A stretch of 64,000 nucleotides of DNA from DAIPKP01 sp964539095 (lineage in GTDB: Bacteria > Synergistota > Synergistia > Synergistales > Aminiphilaceae): positions 1 through 64,000 of the forward strand of contig CAZIFL010000005.1 of assembly GCA_964539095.1 (NCBI GenBank), in the 5' to 3' direction. Shown piece after piece: positions 34,779 through 44,500 of the stretch. The notes below the pieces were generated by a model. The model saw only the letters and a program-made list of their open reading frames with translations, ran no database searches and had not been told where the DNA came from. Within the stretch, counting starts at the first letter, position 1, and the number at the start of each line of letters is the position of its first letter. Both the position numbers and the translations under genes were made by a program.

Positions 34779-35561
34779 ATGGAGTTATCGCCGCTTTTCT
34801 ATGCGGATACGCATTGTCATTTGGATATGTCGCAGTTTGAAGAGGATCGGGAGCAGGTGCTGGAGCGTGCCCGGGAGGCGAAGGTTACGTGGATGCTTAC
34901 GCTGGGGTCGGATCTCGCAAGCTGCCCCCGGGCGGTGGAGGTTGCCACGCAATACGCCTCGTACGGAGTCTACGCCGCCGTGGGAATCCACCCGCACGAT
35001 GCCAAGGAGATCTATCCGGAGATCCCGGAATCTCTGCGAGCCCTTGCAAGGAATCCCCGGGTGATCGCCATCGGGGAGACCGGTCTGGATTACTACTACG
35101 ATCACTCTCCCCGCGAAATGCAGCAAGCCATGTTCCTGGAGCATATTATCTGGGCCCGGGAGGTGGATAAGCCTGTTGTGGTGCATGTTCGGGATGCCTA
35201 CGATGATGCTCTGGCCATTTTAGAGGAGAACTTCGCCCCCTCCCAGAGGGGGATTTTGCATTGCTTTTCCGGTACTTCCGAGGATGCGAAACGGGTGCTT
35301 GATCTGGGGATGCATATCTCTTTAGGAGGGCCTCTTACCTGGAAGAAGAATGAGGAGCTTCGCCAGCTTGGGGCCACGCTTCCGCCGGAGCGGCTTCTCT
35401 GCGAGACGGACTCCCCCTATCTTGCTCCTCATCCCTGGAGAGGAAAGCGGAACGAACCCGCCTATGTGCGTTCTGTCTATACGAAGATGGCGGAGGTTCT
35501 GGGGTGTTCCGAAGAGGATCTGATGCGTCAGGTGGCCCGGAACCTGGAGGAGCTGTTCTGA
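34779..35561 (+). CDS. tatD: TatD family metal-dependent deoxyribonuclease
   Basis: TIM-barrel metal-dependent nuclease of the TatD/YcfH group, implicated in DNA repair and 3'-5' exonuclease activity. The 260-residue protein shows the metal ligands in ADTHCHLDM, the central IGETGLDYYYDHS, the histidine in VVVHVRDAYDD and HCFSG, and LLCETDSPYL near the C terminus. MetG-TatD adjacency is conserved in many bacteria, so the intervening islet is likely an insertion. The stop shares one base with the tgt ATG. Confidence 0.95.
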   Translation: MELSPLFYADTHCHLDMSQFEEDREQVLERAREAKVTWMLTLGSDLASCPRAVEVATQYASYGVYAAVGIHPHDAKEIYPEIPESLRALARNPRVIAIGETGLDYYYDHSPREMQQAMFLEHIIWAREVDKPVVVHVRDAYDDALAILEENFAPSQRGILHCFSGTSEDAKRVLDLGMHISLGGPLTWKKNEELRQLGATLPPERLLCETDSPYLAPHPWRGKRNEPAYVRSVYTKMAEVLGCSEEDLMRQVARNLEELF

Positions 35562-36679
35562 TGTTCCGTTTCGAGTTGGAGCGGGAGTGCCCCGTCACGG
35601 GGGCCCGGGCGGGGACGTTCTATACTCCCCATGGAGCCATCCGAACCCCGGTCTTTATGCCCGTGGGAACCCAGGCTACGGTGAAGGCCATGGCTCCCTT
35701 CGAGCTGGAGTGGATGGGGGCGGATGTTATTCTGGGGAATACCTACCACCTGGCTCTCCGTCCCGGCGCTGATCTGGTGGCGGAGGCGGGGGGGCTTCAT
35801 GCCTTTATGGGGTGGAGACGTCCTATTCTTACGGATAGCGGGGGGTTTCAGGTTTTTTCTCTGGGGGAGCTTCGGCGCATCTCCGAGGAGGGGGTGGCTT
35901 TTCGCTCCCACGTGGACGGAAGCAAATGGTTTTTCTCTCCCGAAGAGGCGGTGCGGATTCAGGAGCTTCTGGGGGCGGATATTATTATGGCCTTCGATGA
36001 GTGCGTCCCCTGGCCCACCACCGAGGCGTACTCTTTAGAGGCCATGCACCGTACCCTGCGCTGGGCCGAGCGCTGTAAGGTTGCCCAGACCCGGAAGGAT
36101 CAGGCCCTCTTCGGCATTGTGCAGGGGGCCTTCTTTCCGGAGCAGCGGATAGCCTGCGCCAAGGCTCTGGGGGAGATGGATTTTCCCGGCTACGGCATCG
36201 GCGGCCTCTCTGTGGGGGAGCCCCACGATGTGATGTACCGCATGCTTGATGTTACGCTCCCCGAGATGCCCCGACATAAGCCCCGCTATCTCATGGGGGT
36301 GGGGTGGCCCTCTAATCTGGTGGAGGGGGTGGCTCGTGGGGTGGATATGTTTGACTGCGTTCTCCCCACCCGTAACGGCCGCAACGGCACCCTGCTCACC
36401 TCTCAGGGGCGGATGAATATCAAGCGGGGGGAGTACACCCGGGATTTTTCCCCTCCCGATCCCGACTGTGATTGCTACGTCTGCACCCACTATACCCGGG
36501 CCTATCTGCGGCATCTTTACCGAGCCGGGGAGATTCTTGCGGCCCGGCTCTGCTCCTGGCATAATCTGCATTTTCTGATATCCCTCATGAACCGGGCCCG
36601 GCAGGCCATTCTGGAGGATCGTTTCCCCGAGTTTCGGCGCTCTTTCTGGAGCCGTTTCGAGGAGGGACGGGGGGAATGA
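35561..36679 (+). CDS. tgt: tRNA-guanine transglycosylase (queuine/preQ1)
   Basis: Exchanges G34 of GUN-anticodon tRNAs for the queuosine precursor preQ1. The 372-residue protein has the catalytic aspartate in LTDSGGFQVFSL, the second aspartate in DCVLPTRNGRNG, and the zinc site CDCYVCTHYTRAYLRHLYRAGE ending in CSWHN. The frame opens at 35504 inside tatD, but ATG 35561 overlaps the tatD stop by one base, has CTGGAGGAG before it and gives the usual N terminus. It overlaps tsaC by four bases. Confidence 0.97.
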   Translation: MFRFELERECPVTGARAGTFYTPHGAIRTPVFMPVGTQATVKAMAPFELEWMGADVILGNTYHLALRPGADLVAEAGGLHAFMGWRRPILTDSGGFQVFSLGELRRISEEGVAFRSHVDGSKWFFSPEEAVRIQELLGADIIMAFDECVPWPTTEAYSLEAMHRTLRWAERCKVAQTRKDQALFGIVQGAFFPEQRIACAKALGEMDFPGYGIGGLSVGEPHDVMYRMLDVTLPEMPRHKPRYLMGVGWPSNLVEGVARGVDMFDCVLPTRNGRNGTLLTSQGRMNIKRGEYTRDFSPPDPDCDCYVCTHYTRAYLRHLYRAGEILAARLCSWHNLHFLISLMNRARQAILEDRFPEFRRSFWSRFEEGRGE

Positions 36680-37674
36680 CCCGAATCTACCATCTCTCTC
36701 AGGAGCACCCCGAGCCGGAGGCTTTGGAGGATGCGGCCCAGGCTCTCCGAAGGGGGGAGCTGGTGACCTTTCCCACCGAGACCGTCTACGGCCTTGGGGC
36801 TAACGGCCTGGACGTCGCAGCGGTGCGCCGGATCTTTGCCGCCAAGGGGCGCCCTGGAGATAACCCCCTGATCCTTCATGTGGAGAGTGTCGAAAAGGCT
36901 CGGGAGGTAGCTCTGGTGGACTTGCGGGCGGAGGCTCTCTTTCGGCGCTACGCTCCGGGGCCTCTCACGCTGGTGCTCCCCGCCCTGGAGTGTGTTCCTT
37001 CTGCAACTCGTGGAGGGCTTGCCACGGTGGGGGTGCGCATTCCGGATTCTTCCATCGCCCTGGAACTGATCCGCCGCTCCCGGCTCCCCGTGGCCGCTCC
37101 GAGTGCCAACTCCAGCGGAAGGCCGAGCCCCACCGATGTGGCCACGGTGCTGGAGGATCTGGGGGATTTCGTGGCGGTGGCTCTCGATGGCGGCCCCACC
37201 CGGGTGGGGCTTGAATCCACGGTGCTGGATGTGAGTGCCACGGTGCCGGTGCTTCTGAGGCCGGGGGAGATCACTCTGGAGGAGCTTGCGGCGTTTCTGG
37301 GGGAGGTTCGGGTTTCGGGAGAGGCGGAGGAGCTTCGCAAGTCTCCGGGGACGCGTTACCGGCACTACGCTCCCCGGATACCTCTCTATCTCTGGAGCCC
37401 CAGGGAGGGGGAGGCCCTTTTTGCTCTTCTGGAGTCTCGGGGGGAGGCGCCGGGGTATATGGGTATGGCCTCGCCGTTGTATCCTGTGAAAAGCCTGGTT
37501 CTCTTCGAAGATCTCTCCCAGTATGCCCGGGAGTTTTACCGATGCTTGAGAAAATTTGAAGTTCAGGGGGTTTCCTGCATCGTGGCGGAACTTCCCGAAA
37601 AGACGGCCCTTGGAAGGGCTTTAGAGGATCGGCTCCGGCGCGCTGCGGGGGAAGAGGGAAAAAAAAGCATTTGA
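36676..37674 (+). CDS. tsaC: L-threonylcarbamoyladenylate synthase (Sua5 type)
   Basis: Makes threonylcarbamoyl-AMP for the t6A modification of ANN-decoding tRNAs. The 332-residue length and two-domain plan (N-terminal TsaC/YrdC domain with FPTETVYGLGANG and AKGRPGDNPLILH, then SANSSGRPSPT and GLESTVLDVS; linker SPGTRYRHYAP; C-terminal Sua5 domain) mark the longer Sua5 form rather than the 190-residue TsaC. ATG 36676 overlaps tgt by four bases (ATGA). Grouping with tgt places two tRNA-modification genes together. Confidence 0.94.
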   Translation: MTRIYHLSQEHPEPEALEDAAQALRRGELVTFPTETVYGLGANGLDVAAVRRIFAAKGRPGDNPLILHVESVEKAREVALVDLRAEALFRRYAPGPLTLVLPALECVPSATRGGLATVGVRIPDSSIALELIRRSRLPVAAPSANSSGRPSPTDVATVLEDLGDFVAVALDGGPTRVGLESTVLDVSATVPVLLRPGEITLEELAAFLGEVRVSGEAEELRKSPGTRYRHYAPRIPLYLWSPREGEALFALLESRGEAPGYMGMASPLYPVKSLVLFEDLSQYAREFYRCLRKFEVQGVSCIVAELPEKTALGRALEDRLRRAAGEEGKKSI

Positions 37675-37678
37675 GGGC

Positions 37679-37707
37679 TTGCAAAAAAGGTTTGAGATTG
37701 CTACAAT
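37679..37707 (+). promoter_or_regulatory. Sigma-70 promoter for tRNA-Leu
   Basis: TTGCAA (37679-37684) and TACAAT (37702-37707) are separated by 17 bases, with an extended TGC ahead of the -10. The tRNA begins 24 bases downstream. Confidence 0.75.
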
Positions 37708-37730
37708 CATCGCCGTTACGGATTCATCAA

Positions 37731-37817
37731 GTCGGGGTGGCGGAATTGGTAGACGCGCTAGATTCAGGTTCTAGTGGGTGCAAGCCTGTGGGGGTTCGAG
37801 TCCCCCCCTCGACACCA
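37731..37817 (+). tRNA. tRNA-Leu (anticodon CAG)
   Basis: An 87-base class II tRNA. The acceptor stem GTCGGGG pairs with CCTCGAC (one G-U). The anticodon stem CTAGA/TCTAG encloses the loop TTCAGGT, giving anticodon CAG for CUG leucine. A variable arm GGGTGCAAGCCT-like segment, a T arm with GGTTCGAGTCC and an encoded 3' CCA (37815-37817) are present. It sits alone between tsaC and rpoB. Confidence 0.96.
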
Positions 37818-37861
37818 TTGCGTTCAGATCCGGGGCAAGAGCCCCGAATTCTTTTTCGAAA

Positions 37862-37912
37862 AAGAGGAACTCTCCATGTCGATAGATTTGGTTGACATGG
37901 AGGGTTCCTCTT
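37862..37912 (+). repeat. 19-bp near-perfect palindrome overlapping the rpoB promoter
   Basis: The left arm at 37862-37880 pairs with the right arm at 37894-37912 around a 13-base loop, with a single G-T mismatch (37871/37903). The arms begin AAGAGGAAC and end GTTCCTCTT. On RNA read from the tRNA-Leu promoter it would act as a strong hairpin, probably the tRNA terminator although no clean T tract follows. On DNA its right arm covers the last bases of the rpoB -35 box and most of the spacer. Confidence 0.85.
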
Positions 37913-37920
37913 GTTATTAT
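37892..37920 (+). promoter_or_regulatory. Strong sigma-70 promoter for rpoBC
   Basis: A perfect -35 TTGACA (37892-37897) and TATTAT (37915-37920) are separated by exactly 17 bases. The predicted start leaves a leader of roughly 55-60 bases before the rpoB ATG. A weaker TATAAC lies at 37961-37966 without a -35. Confidence 0.8.
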
Positions 37921-37984
37921 ACGCTTTCGTCACCACATTTTTTTCTCAGCACAAAAATCCTATAACTAGGGAGGGATTGCTCCC

Positions 37985-40900
37985 ATGCCCGAAACCGCCC
38001 TTTCCGGCATGCACCAAAAAAGGCTAGCCTTTGGAAGAGAGCGCGATCTGGTGGAATTGCCCGACCTCATTGAGGTGCAGCGGGATTCGTATCAGTGGTT
38101 CTTTCAGTTTAACAGAGAACCGGGAATGCGAAAATCCATGGGATTGCAGGAGCTTTTCGAAGAGGTCTTTCCTATTGAGAGCTATGATGGGTCTTTTGCT
38201 CTCAAGTTTGTGCAATACTTCGTGGAATCCCCCAATACTTCCGAAGAAGAAGCCCGGCGCAGGGATCTCACCTGGTCCATGCCGGTAAAGGCTACCATCC
38301 AGCTCGAAAATCGCAAAACCGGGGAGATCAAGGAAGAGGATATCTTCGTTGGCGATTTTCCCGTAATGACCGAAAAGGGAACCTATATCATCAATGGCAC
38401 CGAACGGGTGGTGGTGAACCAGCTTGCCCGTTCCGCCGGGGTATACTATACCGCAGATGATGCCATTCCAGGGCATGAATCCTATTCTGCCAAGATCATC
38501 CCCGACAGGGGGGCCTGGCTTGAGTTTGATCTCTCCCAGGGTGATCTTCTCTCCGTCAATATCGACAGCCGGAAAAAAATCCCCGCCACCATACTTCTCA
38601 AGGCCTTTGGAGTTCCCAACAACGAGGAACTCCTGAAGCTCTTTGATGCCAAGGAGGAGGAAGTAGACCTTCTTGAGGAGGCCGTAAAGGGTTTGCTGGC
38701 GGCGGAGGATGTCTATACCGAGGAGGGGCGGGAGGTTCTTCGCAAGAACGAACGTATCAGCAAAGAGCACCTGGAAGAACTCTGGAAGATAGGGCGTACG
38801 AAGGTTCGGGTCTGGACGGTAGATCGTGCTCTGGCGGTGACTCTGGAGCGGGACGGTACCAAGGGGACCGATGATGCTATCCTGGATCTGTTCAGGAGGC
38901 TTCGCCCCAACGAGCCCGCCCGGATGGAGAACGCTCGGGAGTATGTGAGCAGCCTCTTCTTCGACGGTCGCCGTTATAACCTGGGACGGGTGGGGCGATA
39001 TAAGATAAACCGTCGCCTGGGGCTGGATATCCCCGAGTCTCAGAGGCTCCTCTCCCTTGAAGATCTGGTGGCCATTCTTAAAGGGCTTTTCTCCAGCCGT
39101 GACGGCCGTCGCCGGCATGATGATATTGATCATCTCGGAAACCGCAGGGTTCGGGCGGTGGGAGAGCTGCTTCTCAACCAGATTCGTATCGGCCTTCTGC
39201 GGATGGAGCGTATCGCCAAGGAGCGGATGACCACCATCCCCGATCTCTCTGCTGCCACCGCCCGGGAGCTGGTAAATGTCCGGCCTATTTCGGCGGCTCT
39301 CCGGGAGTTCTTCGGCTCCGGCCAGCTATCGCAGTTTATGGATCAGACCAACCCTCTGGCGGAGGTTACCCATCGGCGGCGTCTCTCCGCTCTGGGCCCC
39401 GGAGGATTGAGTCGGGAGCGGGCAGGTTTTGAAGCCCGGGACGTCCACTATACTCACTACGGTCGGGTCTGCCCCATCGAAACTCCTGAAGGTCCCAATA
39501 TCGGTTTGGTGACCTCTCTGGCCACCTACGGCCGGGTGAACGAGTATGGTTTTCTCGTAACCCCTCGCCGGGTTGTGCGGGATGGATTCGTCACCGATGA
39601 GGTGGTCTATCTTCCTGCGGACGAAGAAGATATCTCCTATGTTGGCCGGGCAAACACCCCCCTGGATGAAAACGGTCGGGTAAAGGGGCCGGATGTCCAC
39701 TGCCGTTACCAGAGCGAGGTCGTGCCTGTGGAGCCTGAGCGGCTTCAGTATCTCGACATCTCCCCCAAGCAGATTGTCTCGGTCTCTACCGCCCTCATCC
39801 CCTTTCTGGAGCATGACGATGCGAACCGGGCCCTCATGGGGTCCAACATGCAGCGTCAGGCGGTACCTCTCCTCTGTGCGGAGGCTCCCATTGTGGGAAC
39901 CGGTATCGAAGCCCGGATCGCTCGCGATTCCGGGGTCTGTGCGGTTGCCCGAGAGGCGGGGCACGTGATCTATGCGGATGCGGATGAAGTTCGGGTGGAT
40001 GAAGGGAATTTTGTCCGAACCTATAAACTTACCAAATTCCGCCGTTCCAATCAGGGGACGGTGATTCATCAGAGGGTCCGGGTGCATGCGGGAGAGAGTT
40101 TGGAAAAGGGGCAGATCATCGCTGATGGCCAGTCCGTAGATGACGGAGAACTCGCCCTGGGGAGGAACGTTATCGTCGCTTTCGTCTCCTGGGAGGGATA
40201 CAACTACGAGGATGCCATTCTGCTGAATGAGCGCCTTGTCCGGGAGGACGTCTACTCCTCCATCCATATTGAGGAGTACGAGATCGAGGCCCGGGATACC
40301 AAGCTTGGTCCCGAAGAGATTACCCGAGATATCCCCAATGTGGGAGAGGATGCCCTGAAAAACCTCGAAGAGGATGGGGTGGTTCGTATCGGAGCGGAGG
40401 TTAAGGCGGGAGATATCCTGGTGGGAAAGGTTACCCCCAAGGGAGAATCCGACCAATCTCCGGAAGAGAAGCTTCTTCGGGCTATCTTCGGCGAAAAGGC
40501 CCGGGAGGTTCGTGATACATCCCTGCGGGTTCCTCACGGAGATGGTGGGAAGATTGTGGATGTGAAGCGCCTCTGCCGGGAGGAGAATGCAGAAGATCTC
40601 AGCCCCGGAGTGAATGAGGTTGTCAAGGTTTACGTGGCGCAGCTCCGCAAGATCACCGTGGGAGATAAGATGGCGGGACGGCACGGCAACAAGGGTGTGG
40701 TCTCCCGAATTCTGCGGGAGGAGGATATGCCCTTCCTCTCGGACGGAACCCCTGTGGATGTGGCGTTGAACCCCCTTGGAGTGCCGAGCCGGATGAACCT
40801 CGGCCAGGTAATGGAAACCATCATGGGCTTTGTGGGGTACATGGGGCTCAAAGAAGAGGGTGGACGTTTCCTCATACAGACCCCGGTTTTTGAGGGGGCC

Positions 40901-41584
40901 AAGGAGAAGGATATTCTGGAGCGGATCGAACTTCTGAAGGCGGAGAAATATCCGGAGCTTCAGAAGGACGGTCGCATCGTGCTCTATGATGGACGAACCG
41001 GCGAGCCCATGGAGCATCCCGTTACGGTGGGGTGCATGTATATGCTCAAGCTCATCCACCTGGTGGATGATAAGATCCACGCCCGGTCCATAGGCCCCTA
41101 CAGCCTTATAACACAGCAGCCTCTCGGGGGTAAGGCCCAGTTCGGCGGGCAGCGTTTCGGAGAGATGGAGGTCTGGGCTCTTGAAGGGTACGGAGCGGCT
41201 CATATTCTTCAGGAGATGCTTACGGTGAAGTCTGACGACATCCGGGGGCGCCTGAAAACCTACGAGCGTATCGTGAAGGGGCAGAATCTCTCGGAGCCCG
41301 GAGTTCCCGAAAGCTTCCGGGTTCTCGTGAAGGAGCTTCAGGGGCTGGGGCTCGATGTGGCGATCTCCTACGATGATGGCAGTGTGGGAGAGCTTGTTCT
41401 CGAAGAAGAGGACTATGCGGGAACCAGGCTTGGGAAACTCTCTTCCTACGACGGAGGGGATGACCGAATGGAATCCTCTCGGGAGGATTCGGGTACACGA
41501 GAGAAGGACGCGGACACTACCGAGGCCTTCCTCTTCGGAGGCAGAGGGCAGCGCGAGGATGATGCTCCGGGAGGTGAAGAGTGA
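37985..41584 (+). CDS. rpoB: DNA-directed RNA polymerase beta subunit
   Basis: Second-largest catalytic subunit. The 1199-residue protein is near the typical non-proteobacterial length. Visible landmarks are the rifampicin-pocket region (FGSGQLSQFMDQTNPLAEVTHRRRLSALGPGGLSRERAGFEARDVHYTHYGRVCPIETPEGPNIGL spread over about residues 440-510), the EYEIEARDTKLGPEEITRDIPN segment, and KMAGRHGNKGVVS near the active site, with a Glu/Asp-rich C-terminal tail. All rifampicin-cluster residues visible look wild-type. The SD GGGAGGG lies in a small hairpin. rplK, rplA, rplJ and rplL, which commonly precede rpoB, are absent here. The stop overlaps the rpoC start. Confidence 0.99.
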   Translation: MPETALSGMHQKRLAFGRERDLVELPDLIEVQRDSYQWFFQFNREPGMRKSMGLQELFEEVFPIESYDGSFALKFVQYFVESPNTSEEEARRRDLTWSMPVKATIQLENRKTGEIKEEDIFVGDFPVMTEKGTYIINGTERVVVNQLARSAGVYYTADDAIPGHESYSAKIIPDRGAWLEFDLSQGDLLSVNIDSRKKIPATILLKAFGVPNNEELLKLFDAKEEEVDLLEEAVKGLLAAEDVYTEEGREVLRKNERISKEHLEELWKIGRTKVRVWTVDRALAVTLERDGTKGTDDAILDLFRRLRPNEPARMENAREYVSSLFFDGRRYNLGRVGRYKINRRLGLDIPESQRLLSLEDLVAILKGLFSSRDGRRRHDDIDHLGNRRVRAVGELLLNQIRIGLLRMERIAKERMTTIPDLSAATARELVNVRPISAALREFFGSGQLSQFMDQTNPLAEVTHRRRLSALGPGGLSRERAGFEARDVHYTHYGRVCPIETPEGPNIGLVTSLATYGRVNEYGFLVTPRRVVRDGFVTDEVVYLPADEEDISYVGRANTPLDENGRVKGPDVHCRYQSEVVPVEPERLQYLDISPKQIVSVSTALIPFLEHDDANRALMGSNMQRQAVPLLCAEAPIVGTGIEARIARDSGVCAVAREAGHVIYADADEVRVDEGNFVRTYKLTKFRRSNQGTVIHQRVRVHAGESLEKGQIIADGQSVDDGELALGRNVIVAFVSWEGYNYEDAILLNERLVREDVYSSIHIEEYEIEARDTKLGPEEITRDIPNVGEDALKNLEEDGVVRIGAEVKAGDILVGKVTPKGESDQSPEEKLLRAIFGEKAREVRDTSLRVPHGDGGKIVDVKRLCREENAEDLSPGVNEVVKVYVAQLRKITVGDKMAGRHGNKGVVSRILREEDMPFLSDGTPVDVALNPLGVPSRMNLGQVMETIMGFVGYMGLKEEGGRFLIQTPVFEGAKEKDILERIELLKAEKYPELQKDGRIVLYDGRTGEPMEHPVTVGCMYMLKLIHLVDDKIHARSIGPYSLITQQPLGGKAQFGGQRFGEMEVWALEGYGAAHILQEMLTVKSDDIRGRLKTYERIVKGQNLSEPGVPESFRVLVKELQGLGLDVAISYDDGSVGELVLEEEDYAGTRLGKLSSYDGGDDRMESSREDSGTREKDADTTEAFLFGGRGQREDDAPGGEE

Positions 41585-44500
41585 TGCTGCACCAGGAGAA
41601 CGCCGCCAAGCGGCATCGTAAGGAGATCACAGGGGTGCGGATTAAGCTGGCGAGCCCCGACCGTATTCGGGAACTCTCCAGCGGGGAGGTCAAGAAACCT
41701 GAAACCATTAATTACCGCACTCTTCGTCCCGAAAAGGACGGGCTTTTCTGTGAGCGCATTTTTGGCCCCACCCGGAGTTTTGAATGTGCCTGCGGTAAAT
41801 ATAAAAGAAGCGGCCCCAAGTTTAAGGGCGTTGTCTGTGATCGCTGTGGTGTAGAGGTTACGGATAATCGGGTTCGGCGGGAGCGGATGGGGCATATCGA
41901 ACTCGCTGCGCCTGTGGTACATATCTGGTTCCTTCGGGGGATTCCCAGCCGACTGAGCCTCCTTCTGGGAACGACTACCAAGGATCTCGAAAAGGTGGTC
42001 TATTTTGCTCCTGCCCGCCGGCGTGAGCCCGTCTACAAGGTAGTGGTGGAGGGGCGTAAAACCGGACTTGTCCGCAAGGGGGAGATTATCTCCGCCAGCG
42101 AGGAGCGGGTGCATGCCCACTACGACAAAACCTTCAAGGCCGAGGAGGCCTATCGGGTGGTGCAGGTAGATGATGTTCCCGTAGAGCCGGGGGACGTTCT
42201 CTCCTCCTCACAGGTTGCTCGATACAAGGGAACCTACGGGGATGACGCTTTCCGCGTGGAGCCCGCCTTTCGAGTTCTTGAAAGCGATCCCGGAGGCAAT
42301 TTTGAGGAGAAGCAGACTCTCTCCCGCTCCGAGCTTGAGGCTCTCAAGGGGAAGGGGATGGAGCCCCCTGTGGAACGGGAGACCGTGGGAAATCAGGATG
42401 CCTTCAAGGTTGTTCAGGCTACCCACATGCCTTTCGGCAAGGGGGACCTTATCTCCATAAGCGAGTACCAGCTCTACCACGAGAAGTATGCAGGGCGTTT
42501 CGTCGCCCAGGTGGAGACGATTACTCTCGAAGATCCGTGCTATATCGTTATCTCTAAGGGGGATTCTCCCTTCGAGGATTGCGGTATCATTATGGAGCGG
42601 GAGTATCGCCTCTGCATCTCCTACGATAAAAAATTCAGTGCCGGTATCGGTGCCGAAGGCGTTCAGGATCTGCTGGGGACTCTCGACATGGATGAACTCG
42701 CCCTCGCATTGCGGGAAGAGATCACCGATGCGTCGGGGCAGAAAAAGCGCAAGCTTGTGAAGCGTCTCAACGTGGCGGAGGATTTCCGCAAGAGCCGGAG
42801 CAACCCCGGATGGATGGTGCTCCAGGTGCTGCCGGTGATTCCCCCGGATCTCCGCCCCATGGTGCAGCTTGATGGAGGGCGTTTTGCCACATCGGACCTT
42901 AACGATCTCTACCGTCGGGTGATCAACCGCAACAACCGGCTCAAAAAGCTGCAGGAGCTTCACGCTCCTGAGATTATTGTGCGCAATGAGAAACGCATGC
43001 TTCAGGAGTCTGTGGATGCCCTCATCGACAACGGTCGGGTGGGCAAGGCGGTTCTCGGAGCGGGAAACCGCCCTCTCAAGAGCCTTTCGGACCTCCTTCG
43101 GGGAAAGAAGGGGCGGTTCCGGCAGAATCTTCTGGGAAAACGGGTGGACTACTCCGGCCGTTCGGTTATCGTTATCGGTCCGAACCTCAAGCTACACCAG
43201 TGTGGTTTGCCTAAGCAGATGGCCCTGGAACTCTTCAAACCCTTCGTCATGCAGAAGCTGGTGGATCGGGGAAATGCCCCCAATGTGAAAAGCGCCCGGC
43301 GCCTCATTGAGCGGGGGCGAGAAGAGGTGTGGGGTATTCTTGAGGAGATCATCCGGGATCACCCGGTGCTCCTGAACCGTGCCCCCACGCTTCATCGACT
43401 CGGCATCCAGGCCTTTGAGCCGGTCCTTATGGAGGGGAAGGCTATCCGGCTTCATCCTCTGGTATGTACCGCCTTCAATGCGGATTTTGACGGGGATCAG
43501 ATGGCGGTGCATGTACCCCTTTCGCTGGAGGCTCAGGCAGAGGCTCGGTTGCTCATGCTCTCCTCTCATAATCTTCTCTCCCCTGCCAGTGGGCGATCCA
43601 TCGTCACCCCTACCCAGGATATCGTACTCGGGATCTACTACCTTACGGGGATGCGGGAGAGGGATGATGTGGCAAAGGATGCAAAACTTCCAGTTTTCCG
43701 TGATATTGAGGACTGTCTCGTAGCTTTGAGCCACGGAGTGGTTCATATCAACAGCCTCGTAAAACTCAAGTGGAAGGATCAGTGGCTTGAGACCAGCCCC
43801 GGAAGGGCTCTCTTCAACAGCGTGCTCCCCGAAGAGATACGCTACGTCAACAGGCAGATGGACAAAAAGGAGCTGGCCCGTCTTCTTGATGAAGCCTACG
43901 ACAGGGTCTCTCGTGAAGCTCTGGTGCGGGCTCTGGATGATATTAAGTCTCTCGGCTACCGATGGGCCACCAAAAGTGGCATCAGCATGGGGTTGGGAGA
44001 TGTGGTGATCCCCGAAGAGAAGGGGATTATCGTACAGAAGACCATGGATCATGAAGCAGACCTTAGCTCGCAGTACCAGATGGGGATTCTCACGGAGGAG
44101 GAGTATCTCTGGCAGAAAGAGATCCTCTGGACCGGGGCGGCCCGCGATATTGCGGACCACATCGTAGACAGCATGTCCGAAAAGAACTCTCTGCGCATGA
44201 TGGTGGATTCCGGTGCCCGAGGCTCACGAGGTCAGGTGGCCCAGATGGCGGGTATCCGGGGGCTCATGGCAGACCCCTCGGGTCGCATCATCGACTATCC
44301 CATCACGGCGAACTTCAAAGAGGGGCTTAACATGCTGGAGTACTTCATCTCCACCCATGGAGCGCGGAAGGGACTTGCGGATACCGCTCTGCGAACCGCT
44401 AAATCCGGATATCTCACCCGACGCCTTGTGGATGTGGCCCAGGATATTATCGTCACCGAAGAGGACTGCGGCACCATGAGAGGCGTTACCATACGCCCCC

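Noticed and set aside
37961..37966. TATAAC as a second rpoB promoter
   Set aside because: No suitable -35 upstream, and a far better TTGACA-17-TATTAT is nearby.
39326..41203. Minus-strand 625-codon frame over rpoB
   Set aside because: A shadow frame; rpoB on the plus strand is certain.
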